45,440 nucleotides of DNA from Pseudomonadota bacterium (GTDB lineage Bacteria; Myxococcota_A; UBA9160; PR03), in assembly GCA_003576805.1 (NCBI GenBank), contig QEVM01000014.1, positions 1 to 45,440 of the forward strand, in the 5' to 3' direction. The position numbers and the translations under genes were made by a program. This document shows, in pieces, positions 35,696 through 45,360 of this stretch; the stretch's first letter is position 1; each line of letters begins with the position of its first letter. The notes below the pieces were generated by a model. It ran no database searches. It was not told where the DNA came from and was given only the letters and a program-made list of their open reading frames with translations.

Positions 35696-36453
35696 TGGCG
35701 GACGAAAACGGCGGCGAGCTGCGCAAGCGCACCTTCGTGATCACGCGCTTCGATCCCGACAAGGATCAGGTGCCGAAGACCCAGAGCTACGAGATCGCGT
35801 GCCGGCCGGACTGGAAGGTCCTCGACGCGCTCAACTTCATCAAGGACGAGATCGACCCGACGCTCTCGCACCGCTGGTCGTGCCGGATGGCGGTGTGCGG
35901 GAGCTGCGGCATGAACGTCGACGGCGAGCCGAAGCTCACCTGCAAGACGTCGCTCGCCGAGTACGGCGACACCGTCGAGGTGGCGCCGCTCGCGAACTTC
36001 CCGGTGATCCGCGATCTCGTGATCGAGATGGACGGCTTCATGGAGAAGTTCAAGGCGGTGAAGCCGTGGATCATCGTCGCCAAGGAGAAGGCGGCGGAGG
36101 AGGGCACCTACAAGCAGACGCCCGAGGAGCTCGCCGCGTACAAGCAGTTCAGCATGTGCATCAACTGCATGCTCTGCTACGCGGCCTGCCCGGTCGTCTC
36201 GCAGGAGCCGGAGTTCCTCGGCCCGGCCGCGATCGCGCTCGGCCACCGCTACAACATGGACTCGCGCGACGAGGGCGCCGCGGAGCGCAACGAGGTCTTC
36301 CGCGGGCCGGGCACCGTGTTCCAGTGCTCGTACGCCAACGAGTGCAGCGAGGTCTGCCCGAAGAACGTCGACCCCGCCGCCGCCATCAACCAGGCGAAGC
36401 TGAACGCCGTGGTCGACTGGGCGAGCGGGTTCGTCGTGAAGAGGGGGAAGTAG
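35695..36453 (+). CDS. frdB: Fumarate reductase iron-sulfur subunit
   Basis: 252 residues. The [2Fe-2S] ligands are in CRMAVCGSCGMNVDGEPKLTC (Cys spacing 4, 2 and 11). Two further Cys groups, CINCMLCYAACP and CSYANECSEVCPK, bind the [4Fe-4S] and [3Fe-4S] clusters. The second group with CSEVCPK resembles Escherichia coli FrdB. Electrons pass from the quinol site in FrdCD through these clusters to FAD in FrdA. The ATG overlaps the frdA stop (TGATG), and frdC starts at the base after the frdB stop. Confidence 0.96.
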   Translation: MADENGGELRKRTFVITRFDPDKDQVPKTQSYEIACRPDWKVLDALNFIKDEIDPTLSHRWSCRMAVCGSCGMNVDGEPKLTCKTSLAEYGDTVEVAPLANFPVIRDLVIEMDGFMEKFKAVKPWIIVAKEKAAEEGTYKQTPEELAAYKQFSMCINCMLCYAACPVVSQEPEFLGPAAIALGHRYNMDSRDEGAAERNEVFRGPGTVFQCSYANECSEVCPKNVDPAAAINQAKLNAVVDWASGFVVKRGK

Positions 36454-36888
36454 ATGCGGCCCGCCGATCCGCACGCGATGCAGCCGAGCAAGCCCGGCAG
36501 CACGCGCACCGCGCCGCCGCAGGTGCCCGACGACTTCTGGACGCGGCCGCGCATGCTCACCTATCTGCTCTTCGACGCGACCGGCATCGTGTACCTCCTG
36601 GTCGGGCTGGTGGTGCTGCGCGTCGCCTGGGCGCTCACGAGCGCCGAGTCGTGGAACGCGCTGATGAGCGAGTTCGCGAGCCCCGGCTACCTCGTCTTCC
36701 ACGCCATCGCGCTCGTCTCGGCGCTGTTCGTGGGCGTGCGCTTCTTCCGGCTGTTCCCGAAGGCGCAGCCCGCGCGCATCGGCCCCGCGAAGCCGCCGCC
36801 GCGCCCGATCCTGCACGCGCTGCTCTACGTCGCGTGGATCGGGATCACGCTCGTCCTGCTCGCGATCCTCGGAGGCGTCTGGCCGTGA
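36454..36888 (+). CDS. frdC: Fumarate reductase membrane anchor subunit C
   Basis: 144 residues with three predicted helices: MLTYLLFDATGIVYLLVGLVVLRV, LVFHAIALVSALFVGVRFF and ILHALLYVAWIGITLVLLAILGG. The DDFWTRPRMLTYLLFDATG start matches the FrdC family (WxxRxPxxxxYMxRE-like region shortened). Together with FrdD it anchors FrdAB and forms the quinone site. The Pro/Thr-rich N terminus of about 25 residues is hydrophilic. It begins directly after frdB and overlaps frdD by four bases. Confidence 0.88.
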   Translation: MRPADPHAMQPSKPGSTRTAPPQVPDDFWTRPRMLTYLLFDATGIVYLLVGLVVLRVAWALTSAESWNALMSEFASPGYLVFHAIALVSALFVGVRFFRLFPKAQPARIGPAKPPPRPILHALLYVAWIGITLVLLAILGGVWP

Positions 36889-37244
36889 AGACCCTGCTGC
36901 TCCGCATGGAGCCGATCGTCTGGCTGCTGTTCGGCGCCGGCATCATGGTCGGGACGCTGCTGCTGCCCGGCTATCTGCTCACCGTGACGCTCGCCGGCCC
37001 GCTCGGCCTGTTGCCCGACGGCGCGCTCGCCTACGACCGCGTGTACGGCATCGCGTCGAACCCGATCGGCCGGCTCGTGCTGCTCGCGCTCGTCGCGCTG
37101 CCGCTCTGGAAGGGCGCGCACCACACGCGCGCGCTCGCCGTGGACCTGCTCGGCCACGGCGCCGACGCGCCCGTCGGCTCGCTGCTCTACGCGATCGCCG
37201 CGGTCGGCAGCGTGCTCGGCATCCTGGCGGTGCTCGCGCTCTAG
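36885..37244 (+). CDS. frdD: Fumarate reductase membrane anchor subunit D
   Basis: 119 residues with three predicted helices: EPIVWLLFGAGIMVGTLLLPGYLLTVTLAG, IGRLVLLALVALPLWKGAHHTRALAVDLLG and SLLYAIAAVGSVLGILAVLAL. The EPxxWxLFGAGxM and LPLWKGAHHTRHxxxDLxxH-like parts match FrdD. The HH pair in the second helix region is kept. The GTG start overlaps the frdC stop by four bases. It completes a frdABCD operon with a terminator 25 bases further on. Confidence 0.9.
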   Translation: MKTLLLRMEPIVWLLFGAGIMVGTLLLPGYLLTVTLAGPLGLLPDGALAYDRVYGIASNPIGRLVLLALVALPLWKGAHHTRALAVDLLGHGADAPVGSLLYAIAAVGSVLGILAVLAL

Positions 37245-37269
37245 CGCGCCGCACGCACGACGTTCGCGC

Positions 37270-37295
37270 GACGGCCGGGGCATGCCCCGGCCGTC
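37270..37295 (+). terminator. Terminator after frdABCD
   Basis: A perfect 26-base palindrome (GACGGCCGGGGCA and its complement) lies 25 bases after the frdD stop, followed by GCCGTTTCGG. The T-run is short, as for other GC-rich terminators here. Confidence 0.75.
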
Positions 37296-37454
37296 GCCGT
37301 TTCGGCCGCGCGCCGGGCCGAAAGCGGCAAATCGCCGTGCCGCTGGCGATTTCGTGACACCAAAGCGAGTGCCGAAACCACACAACCACCGGCGGTGTTC
37401 GCTGCCGTGTTCACCCCTCGGTGTCACGGCTCCGCGCGCAGCCGGAGGTTCCAT

Positions 37455-38252
37455 ATGCTGCGCTGCCGCGGGCTCCTGGCTCCGCTCGTTGCCTGTTCGT
37501 TGCTGCTCGCCGCCGAAGCCGCCGCGATCGACGCGCAGCCGTTCACCGCGAGCGGGACCTACCTGCGCGGCGCCGGCGAGCCGCCGAGCTTCCAGATCGG
37601 AGCGGGCGGCTTCGTCGAGGAGATCGAGGCCTTCCTCGCCGGACCCGGCGACGCGCTCGCGGCGCGCCTGTCGAGCGAGCCGCCGCCCGCGGGCCTCGCG
37701 CTCGCGTTCGCGTCGATCCTCTCGGCCGACGCGACCGACCTGCTGCTCCGCTACGACGTCACCAACACGGCCGCGGCGCCGCTCGCGGGCATCACGTTCG
37801 TCTCGTTCGTCGACGCCGAGATCGACGAGACGCTGAACACCTTCTTCGACGAGTACGCGGAGACGCAAGGCGCGCTCGCGGCGGGCCAGTCGTTCGAGGT
37901 CGACGAGCCCGGCTTCGCGTTCGGCGACATCTTCGAGCACGCGCGCGCCGCCGCGCTCGACGGCGCCAACGCCGTGCCGGCGGACGCGCCCGACGACGTG
38001 TCGATGGCGCTCGCGTTCACGATCGCGTCGCTGGCGCCCGGTCAGACCGCGCGTTTCGAGCTGCTGCTCTCCGAGGACGGCGACGCGCTCGGCGGCTTCC
38101 GCATCCGGCAGCGCGACGTCGATCCGCGCTCGCCGACGGCGATCACCTTCTCGGGCAGCGCTTCGATCGTGCCCGAGCCCGGCAGCGCGCTGCTGTGCGC
38201 GGCCGGCGTGGGACTTCTCGCGGCGCGCCGGCGCGCCGCGCGGCGCGGCTGA
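37455..38252 (+). CDS. PEP-CTERM sorting-domain protein
   Basis: 265 residues. An N-terminal signal peptide (LLAPLVACSLLLAAEAAA) and a beta-rich body with no enzyme motif. The C terminus has the complete PEP-CTERM signal: VPEPG at about 239, a hydrophobic helix (SALLCAAGVGLLAA) and RRRAARRG. Such proteins are processed by exosortase and placed at the cell surface or in extracellular polysaccharide. No exosortase gene is in the window. GGAGG lies six bases before the ATG at 37455, which also begins the signal peptide; open frame upstream to 37395 is non-specific. An intergenic region of about 150 bases after the frd terminator should hold its promoter. Confidence 0.85.
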   Translation: MLRCRGLLAPLVACSLLLAAEAAAIDAQPFTASGTYLRGAGEPPSFQIGAGGFVEEIEAFLAGPGDALAARLSSEPPPAGLALAFASILSADATDLLLRYDVTNTAAAPLAGITFVSFVDAEIDETLNTFFDEYAETQGALAAGQSFEVDEPGFAFGDIFEHARAAALDGANAVPADAPDDVSMALAFTIASLAPGQTARFELLLSEDGDALGGFRIRQRDVDPRSPTAITFSGSASIVPEPGSALLCAAGVGLLAARRRAARRG

Positions 38253-38307
38253 GCGCGGGCAGCATGGGTGCAGCGGGGGCGGCATGGGTGTGGCGGGCGC
38301 GGGCGCG

Positions 38308-41300
38308 ATGAAGCGACGGGTGCGTTCGCTCGCGCCCGCGCTCGCCGTGTCGCTGCTCGCGGCCGGCGCCTCGGGCTGCTTCCAGAACGCGTACGAGGCG
38401 CGGTGTACGCCGGACGCCGGCGCCATCGCGATCGCCTGGACGCCCGATCCCGCCTACCGACGCCATCGCGTGTATCGCGTCACGCGGGGCGGCGCGCTCG
38501 CGCCGGTCGCCGAGGTGGACGGCGCGCAGTGGCGCGACGCCGACGTCGTCGCCGGCGCCGAATACCACTACGTGATCCGCCCGCTCGACGACGCGGGGGC
38601 GGAGCAGGACGACGCGGGCGGCGTCGGCGCGTGCAGCGCGACCGCGCAGGCGGACGCGTCGGGCGGCCCGGACGCCGTCGGCGACCTCACGTGCCGCGCC
38701 AAGAGCGGCAAGGTCGACCTCGCCTGGAGCGCGGTGCCGGATGCGGTCAGCTACCGCGTGCTGCGCGCGCCGGCCGCGTCCGACTTCGCGCTGCTCGCCG
38801 AGATCGCCGCTCCGCCGTACGCCGACCTCGGCGCGGTCGACGGCGCGCAGTACGCCTACGCGGTCGTCGCGGTGGACGCCGCCGGCGCGACGAGCGAGCC
38901 GTCGGCGGCGTGCACCGCGACGCCCGGCCCGCGCGGAGACGGCGAGCCGCCGGACGCGGTCGCCGACCTCGCGTGCCGCGGCAAGCGCGACAAGGTCGAC
39001 CTCACCTGGACGGCGGTCGCGGACGCCGCGTTCTACCGCGTGTACCGCGACGTCGACGGCGCCGTCGCGCTGGCGGGCGAGGTCACGGGCGCCGCGTTCG
39101 CCGACTTCGGCGTCGTCGCCAACGCGCTGCACCAGTACCGCGTGCGCGCCGTCGCGGCGGACGGCACCGCGTCCGCCGACTCGGCCGCGTGCAGCTACGC
39201 CGCGACGGATCGCGACGGCGGCAACGCGCCGCCGCAGATCACGTCGACGCCGCTCACGAGCGCGCTCGAGGGCCACGTCTACGCGTACGAGGTGGTGGCC
39301 GTCGATCCCGAAGGCGGGCCGGTCGCGTTCTCCACCGCGGCGGCGCCGGTCGGCATGTTCTTCGAGGACGGCACGAGCCGCCTGTTCTGGATCCCCACCG
39401 CCGCGCAGATCGGGCCGCAGAGCGTCGAGCTGCGCGCGACCGACGCCGCCGGCGCGTTCGCCTCGCAGGCGTTCGTGGTGACGGCCGCGGACTTCAACGA
39501 GCCGCCGCGCATCACCTCGGTGCCCGGCCTGCGCGCGCAGGTCGGCGAGGCCTACGCGTACGACGCCGACGCGTTCGATCCCGAGGGCGCGGCGCTCGCG
39601 TTCTCGTTCGCCGAGCCGGCGCCGCCCGGCATGGCGATCGACCCGGCGACCGGCGTCGTCACGTGGACCCCGGGCGCGCCGCTGCTCGGCCGGCGCATCG
39701 CGGTGCGCGCCACCGACGCGGGCGGCGCCTTCGACGACCAGGTCTTCTCGCTGGACGCGACGCAGGACCCGCTGGTGCTGACCGCGCCCGAGGGCGAATT
39801 CCAGATCGAGGTCGGCCAGACGCTCGAGCTGCGCTTCGCGTCGAACTACCCGAACGCGCGCTACTCGGCGTTCCCGCTGCCGGCGAACGCGACGCAGCAG
39901 CGCGACCTGCTGCGCTTCGCGCCGCAGCCGGGCCAGGCGGGCCGCTACGAGCTGGTCGCGAAGGGGCTCCTGAACGGCCTCTACGACACCAACCGCGTCG
40001 CGATCACGGTGATCGACCCGAACGCGCCGCCGGCCTTCGGCGCGCTCGGACCGTTCGAGATCGCCGAGGGCGAGACGCTGCGCGTGCCGGTCGCCGCCAG
40101 CGATCCGGACGGCGACGCGCTCGCGCTGCGCGCGCCCGGCCTCGCGCTCGACAACGCCTTCTTCGACGAGTTCTCGGGCACGCTCGTGTTCCAGCCGTCG
40201 TTCGAGCAGGCCGGCGCCTACGAGGTCGTGATCGAGGCCAGCGACGGGACGGCCGCGGTGCAGACGCGCGTCGCGATCACGGTGACCGACGCCGAGCCGC
40301 CGGTCGGCGCGCTCGAGCTGGTCGTCGATCCGCCGCAGTCGCCGACCTTCGTGCGCAGCCAGACGATCACCGGCTCGGTGATCGGCGAGGTGGTGAGCGT
40401 CGCGGCGGCGGCGGCGCCGCTCGTCACCGGGCTCGCGCCGACCAACGTGCAGCAGGGCCGCCCGGCGACGATCGCGATCACCGGCCGCAACACCGAGTTC
40501 GTGCAGGGCGAGACCACGGCGACCTTCGGCGACGGCGTCGCGGTGGATGCGGTCGTCGTGACGTCGCCCACCAGCGCGACGGCCCACGTGTCGGTGTCGC
40601 CGACCGCGCCGATCGGCATCCGCCAGATGCGCGTGCGCTCGGGCGGACAGGAGATCCCGTCGGTCGTCGCGTTCCGCGTCGAGGCCGGCGCCGCGATCGT
40701 GCGCGGCCGCCTCACCGATTCCTTCACCGGCGAGCCGATCGCGAACGCGCGCATCCAAGTGAACGGCAGCGACGCCTCCGCGATCACGGGCGCCGACGGC
40801 TCGTTCGAGATCCACGGCGTCCCGAGCGGCGCGCAGACGCTCGTCGCGGTGGTGCCCAACTTCGAGGCGCTGCAGCTCCCGATCCAGGTCGAGGAGAACT
40901 CGACCTACCAGCTCGACGAGCCGGTCGGGCTCGACGCGCTCGCGCGTCCGGCGCGGCCGGGCGGCAGCCTGCCGCGCGCGCAGACGCTCGCGAGCATCGT
41001 CGACCGAGGCATCAGCACGGTCGACCAGCCGATGTCGCAGGAGCAGGCGGAGCTGCTGATCAGCGACACGCTGATCGCGGTCGGCGTCGACCAGCTCGGG
41101 GTCGTCGACGAGGCGGGCCGGCAGCTCAACCCGCGCATCGCGGGACACGGCATGCTCAGCCTCTCGCCGGCCGCGGTGCGCTTCTTCGCCGACCGCCTGG
41201 TGCGCGGCGACACCTACACGCTCGGCCAGCTCCTCTTCTACCTCGAGGGCAGCTTCGGCTGGATCTTCGAAGGCATCGACGTCGAGTCGCAGATCGAGCG

Positions 41301-44300
41301 GCTCCAGCTCTCGGTGCAGGACGCCTGGGCCAACGCCTCGAATCCCGAGTACGCGCTCGTGATCGCGCTCTTCAACCCGGGCGGCACGACGCTCAGCAGC
41401 CAGCCGCCGGTGCTCAGCTCCGACACGCTGCTGAACAGCTTCCAGGGCTTCCTGCTCGTGACCTCGTTCATGGCGCGCACCTTCCCGGTGCTCGACATGG
41501 CGTTCGACCAGAAGCTGCGCGACCGCGGCATCGACCCGCGCGACGTGCTGCGCGCGAACGGCGTGGACGTCGAGCTGTACGGCGGTCTCGATCCGCACGA
41601 GCGGCCCGGCGGCGGCGCCGTCACGCAGCTCGCCGCGCGCGCCGCGGGCTGGCTGGGCATGGCGGGCGACCTCGCGTTCGGCGCGCCGGCGCACGCGCAG
41701 ACGCCGCCCCCGCCCGGACCGCCGAGCACTTGGCAGCGCATGCGCGGCGGCGTCGCGAACGTGTTCAGCATGCCGACGCTGACGTCCGCGTTCGTGTCGG
41801 GCGCGGTGAACGTCGTGTTCGCCGTCGCGATCGCGGGCCTGCTCGCGGTGTGCGGCATCGCCGCGCCCGCGGCCGCGCTCTCCGTGGTGGGCCTCTTCCT
41901 GTTCGGCTTCCTCACGACGATCTTCGCGAAGCTGATCGGCGGCTTCCTGGCGGACCCGCACCTCCCGGAGCGCTACGCGCCCGCGCCGCCCGCGATCATC
42001 AGCCAGGTCGCCCCCGATCTCGACGACCCGAACTTCTACCTGCGCTTCCGGCGCGCCGAGGGCGACATCCGCTCGGACGCGGAGCGCCGGCTGAATCCCG
42101 ACATCCGCACGCCGCTCGTCGGCGACGTCAGCGCGTGGGTGCAGGACGGCTTCGACTACCTCGACGGCCGCATCGACACGCGCCTGCTCGAGTACCGCTA
42201 CGCGCTCTGGCGGCTGCCCTGCAATCCCGACGACCCGACGTGCCGCGCGAATCTGGGCACGTCGCTGCGCGGCCGCGAGCCGATCGCGCGCGACAGCTTC
42301 CTCGCGCCGCTCAGCGCGTCCGAGCTCGATTCCGAGCCGTTGATCCCGGCGCCCGGCTTCCCCGTCGACGCCAAGCGCGGTCACGCCGGCGAGTTCGAGC
42401 AGTTCCGCGTGCCGAAGCGGCGGCTCACCAACGGCGCGAACTTCTTCCAGATCCAGACGCTCCAGTTCTACCGGCGCATCTGGAACGGAGTCGATCCCGA
42501 CGACGACTCGATCGAGATCCCGTTCCCCGACGTCGGCATCGAGCAGGACGAGCTGCCCTACGAGGGCGCGCCGTCCACGGGCTTGGGCGCGGTCGACGCG
42601 TTCCGCGGCAACGGCCTGCAGGAGACGGGCAAGCTGGTGCGGCGCGGGCTCGGCATTCCGTTCCAGCAGCTCGTGCTCGAAGAGCAGGCCGACCAGATCG
42701 AGCTGCAGCGCCTGGCCGCCGCGCAGGCGGCCGCCGAGGACCGCCTGCACCGCGCCAATGCGATGCTGATGCGGGTCGGCACGCACTCGGCGCCGGTGGA
42801 GCTCGCCGAGGCGCGCGTGAAGCAGCAGCTCGAGCAGCTGCGCGCGCGCGTGGCGCCGGCCGCCGGCGGGTTCCGTTCGCACGACACGCTGGTGCGCGTC
42901 CTCGATCGGCGGCTCTCGGAGCAGGGCGCCACGCTCGCCAACGCCAACGAGCTGTACGACGAGCTCGTCAACGGCAACAGCCGCACGTCGACCCTGGTGC
43001 GGGTCTCGCTCAGCCGCTCGCAGACCGGCACGGGCGAGTTCAACCGCTACATCGCCGCGCGACTCGGCGAGCACCGGATCGGCCTCGGCATCGCGCGGCA
43101 CAACGACGCGATCGCGGCGCTGCGCGAGCTGCGCATGAATCTCTCGCTCGCGTATCGCGCCGCGCCGCAGACGCCGGAGTTCCCGTCGTTCAACTTCTCG
43201 GGGAGCGTGGACACGCTGCCGGGCCGGCTGCAGATCGACGGAGCCGTCGTCGCGCGCAGCCAGACGCCGCGCGTGCCGTTCGCGATCTCCGAGACGATCG
43301 AGTCCGTCCAGCAGCTCGACGCCGTCTTCGCGCGCATCGACGCCGAGATCGCCGCCCAGCAGACGGAGATCCGCCGGCTGACGGACGTGCGCAGCGGCAA
43401 CACGGGGACCTGGCGAGCCGAGTTCGAGGCGCGCACGCGGACCTTCAAGGACGCCTTCTACGACAGCTCGCTGTATGCGGACGATCTCGCGGAGTTCGAG
43501 CTGGCCAAGCAGCGCCTGAAGGTCTCGCAGGAGATGGCCGTCCTCCAGAAGCAGGCCTCCGACGCCGAGGTGCGTCACGCGACCATGAAGCGCGGGCTCG
43601 GCTCCGTCGCGCCGAACACGCCGCGCGGCTTCCGGGCCGGCCTCACGGAGGCGGCGGCGCAGCGCAAGGCGCTCGTCGCGACCGAGGGGCACATCAAGGG
43701 GATCAAGGGCTCGTTCGGCGTCAACACCGCCAACGTGATCGGCGTCGCGGTCGAGGTCGGCAACGAAGTCCACGGCCTGCGCGCGGGGCTCGACCTCGTC
43801 ACGAGCCCGCTTTCCGCCACGATCGTCGTGAACGCGACGCGGACCACCGATCCCGCCACGGGACGCGAGCAGATCGCCGTGACGAGCGCGCCGGCCGCCA
43901 CCGCGGCGTCGGTCGGCCTGCCGGAGGTGGTGCCGATCGCGAGCCGCTTCGGCGACGACGCGCCGGAGCCCGCCCTTCCGCAATACGCCGACTTGCTCGC
44001 GCGCGGACCGCTCGCGCGCCTCGCGCAGCTGCCGATGGCGATCGACGACGCCGGCCGGCCGTTCGGCGCGCGGCGCGCGCCCGCCGCGCAGCGCGTTCAG
44101 TTCACCGGCCCCGCCGGACGCCCGATCCAGTTCGAGAGCGATCCCGATCCGCTCAACATGCTGGCGGTGCTGTATCCGGCCGGCCCGCCGCCCGAGAATC
44201 CGCGCGACGGCTTCCTGTTCCGCGACTTCCCGTTCTCGCCGCATCCGGCGGAACGCTACGGCGCGGGCTTCCCGTCCGAGCTGATCGCGGTCGACGCCGA

Positions 44301-45360
44301 CGGCGCCGTCTACCTCCAGAACTACAACTCGAACGAGCAGTTCGGCGGGCGCATCTTCCGCTACGCGGGCGAGCCGCCGGTGCGCGAGCACATCGGCTCG
44401 GTCAACTACTTCAGCCAGACGCTGATGTACGGGCACCCGGCGTCGCCGGTCGCGATGGAGATCGGCGACGTGACGACGCAGGACTACGGCGTCGTCGAGG
44501 ACCTGTTCGTCGCGAACCGCGACCTCGGCGTCTACTTCGACGCGAGCCGGCCCGCGGTGCACCGCGTGCTGCGCGTTCCGATCCACCTCGCCGACCGCGT
44601 GCCCGCGTACAGGAACGGGCAGAACCGCAACCGCCTCGTCGGCCAGCCGTGGGCCGAGCATCCCGACTTCCGCTTCGACGGCCCGACCGACCTCGAGGTG
44701 GACGCGCGCGGTGCGGCGAGCTTCGCGCACGGCGAGCGCCCGCTCTACCTGAGCGACATGGACTCGCTCTACGTGCTGCGCGACACCGACCACGACGGCA
44801 GCGCCGAGGTCACGAAGCTCGCGCAGGTCGCGGGACGCACGTTCTCCGGCATCGCGTCCGACCAGAGCGGCAACCTGTTCGTCGCCGACTTCGCCGCGGG
44901 CGACGTGTACCTGATCCCGCAGCAGATCCTCGACGACATCGCGGCCGGCGCGGCGCCGATGCTCGCGTCCGACGACGATCTCGACCGCCGCGCGTTCCTG
45001 ATCAAGGTGGAGCTCGACCGGCCCGGCGACATCGAGCTCGACACCTATCAGCACCGCTACATCGTCTCGACGCCCGCCGGCCTCGAACCCTTCGACGTCC
45101 CCGCCGTGGGCCGGCTGCCGGACGACGTCGTCGAGATCCGCGTCGACGCGATCGGCAGCGAGCTCCCGGTCACGCTGCGGCGCGGCAACGCGTTCACGAT
45201 CGGCGCGAACAGCGAGGGCACCTTCGCCGGCAAGGAAGTGCGCATCCGGGCGCGCCGCGTCGACGGCGCCACCGGCCAGTCGATCTGGAAGGCGCACCTC
45301 GTCCGGACGCAGACCTTCGGGGCCAGCGTGCTGCGCGACGACGCGCTGGAGCTGCCGTAG
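38308..45360 (+). CDS. Giant multidomain surface lipoprotein (2350 residues)
   Basis: Lipoprotein signal MKRRVRSLAPALAVSLLAAG with Cys24 in ASGC. Then three fibronectin III-like repeats (about 30-310, each with 'CxxxxxKVDLxWxxVxDAxxYRVxR'), two or more putative-Ig/cadherin-like repeats (about 310-680), an IPT/TIG-like domain (705-795), a carboxypeptidase-regulatory-like domain (797-865, GRLTDSFTGEPIANARIQV), an alpha-helical part, a Pro-rich linker, a double membrane helix (about 1166-1213), coiled-coil-prone stretches (about 1450-1517, 1660-1760) and a C-terminal beta-propeller-like region (about 1990-2250). No catalytic motif seen. ATG 38284 would add eight residues; 38308 starts the signal peptide cleanly. 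The stop overlaps the next start by one base. Confidence 0.8.
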   Translation: MKRRVRSLAPALAVSLLAAGASGCFQNAYEARCTPDAGAIAIAWTPDPAYRRHRVYRVTRGGALAPVAEVDGAQWRDADVVAGAEYHYVIRPLDDAGAEQDDAGGVGACSATAQADASGGPDAVGDLTCRAKSGKVDLAWSAVPDAVSYRVLRAPAASDFALLAEIAAPPYADLGAVDGAQYAYAVVAVDAAGATSEPSAACTATPGPRGDGEPPDAVADLACRGKRDKVDLTWTAVADAAFYRVYRDVDGAVALAGEVTGAAFADFGVVANALHQYRVRAVAADGTASADSAACSYAATDRDGGNAPPQITSTPLTSALEGHVYAYEVVAVDPEGGPVAFSTAAAPVGMFFEDGTSRLFWIPTAAQIGPQSVELRATDAAGAFASQAFVVTAADFNEPPRITSVPGLRAQVGEAYAYDADAFDPEGAALAFSFAEPAPPGMAIDPATGVVTWTPGAPLLGRRIAVRATDAGGAFDDQVFSLDATQDPLVLTAPEGEFQIEVGQTLELRFASNYPNARYSAFPLPANATQQRDLLRFAPQPGQAGRYELVAKGLLNGLYDTNRVAITVIDPNAPPAFGALGPFEIAEGETLRVPVAASDPDGDALALRAPGLALDNAFFDEFSGTLVFQPSFEQAGAYEVVIEASDGTAAVQTRVAITVTDAEPPVGALELVVDPPQSPTFVRSQTITGSVIGEVVSVAAAAAPLVTGLAPTNVQQGRPATIAITGRNTEFVQGETTATFGDGVAVDAVVVTSPTSATAHVSVSPTAPIGIRQMRVRSGGQEIPSVVAFRVEAGAAIVRGRLTDSFTGEPIANARIQVNGSDASAITGADGSFEIHGVPSGAQTLVAVVPNFEALQLPIQVEENSTYQLDEPVGLDALARPARPGGSLPRAQTLASIVDRGISTVDQPMSQEQAELLISDTLIAVGVDQLGVVDEAGRQLNPRIAGHGMLSLSPAAVRFFADRLVRGDTYTLGQLLFYLEGSFGWIFEGIDVESQIERLQLSVQDAWANASNPEYALVIALFNPGGTTLSSQPPVLSSDTLLNSFQGFLLVTSFMARTFPVLDMAFDQKLRDRGIDPRDVLRANGVDVELYGGLDPHERPGGGAVTQLAARAAGWLGMAGDLAFGAPAHAQTPPPPGPPSTWQRMRGGVANVFSMPTLTSAFVSGAVNVVFAVAIAGLLAVCGIAAPAAALSVVGLFLFGFLTTIFAKLIGGFLADPHLPERYAPAPPAIISQVAPDLDDPNFYLRFRRAEGDIRSDAERRLNPDIRTPLVGDVSAWVQDGFDYLDGRIDTRLLEYRYALWRLPCNPDDPTCRANLGTSLRGREPIARDSFLAPLSASELDSEPLIPAPGFPVDAKRGHAGEFEQFRVPKRRLTNGANFFQIQTLQFYRRIWNGVDPDDDSIEIPFPDVGIEQDELPYEGAPSTGLGAVDAFRGNGLQETGKLVRRGLGIPFQQLVLEEQADQIELQRLAAAQAAAEDRLHRANAMLMRVGTHSAPVELAEARVKQQLEQLRARVAPAAGGFRSHDTLVRVLDRRLSEQGATLANANELYDELVNGNSRTSTLVRVSLSRSQTGTGEFNRYIAARLGEHRIGLGIARHNDAIAALRELRMNLSLAYRAAPQTPEFPSFNFSGSVDTLPGRLQIDGAVVARSQTPRVPFAISETIESVQQLDAVFARIDAEIAAQQTEIRRLTDVRSGNTGTWRAEFEARTRTFKDAFYDSSLYADDLAEFELAKQRLKVSQEMAVLQKQASDAEVRHATMKRGLGSVAPNTPRGFRAGLTEAAAQRKALVATEGHIKGIKGSFGVNTANVIGVAVEVGNEVHGLRAGLDLVTSPLSATIVVNATRTTDPATGREQIAVTSAPAATAASVGLPEVVPIASRFGDDAPEPALPQYADLLARGPLARLAQLPMAIDDAGRPFGARRAPAAQRVQFTGPAGRPIQFESDPDPLNMLAVLYPAGPPPENPRDGFLFRDFPFSPHPAERYGAGFPSELIAVDADGAVYLQNYNSNEQFGGRIFRYAGEPPVREHIGSVNYFSQTLMYGHPASPVAMEIGDVTTQDYGVVEDLFVANRDLGVYFDASRPAVHRVLRVPIHLADRVPAYRNGQNRNRLVGQPWAEHPDFRFDGPTDLEVDARGAASFAHGERPLYLSDMDSLYVLRDTDHDGSAEVTKLAQVAGRTFSGIASDQSGNLFVADFAAGDVYLIPQQILDDIAAGAAPMLASDDDLDRRAFLIKVELDRPGDIELDTYQHRYIVSTPAGLEPFDVPAVGRLPDDVVEIRVDAIGSELPVTLRRGNAFTIGANSEGTFAGKEVRIRARRVDGATGQSIWKAHLVRTQTFGASVLRDDALELP

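Noticed and set aside
38143..45297. Very long open frame of about 2380 codons on the minus strand opposite the giant lipoprotein
   Set aside because: It is Arg/Ala/Asp-rich low-complexity with no domains, as expected for the shadow frame of a GC-rich gene; the plus frame has a signal peptide and recognisable domains.
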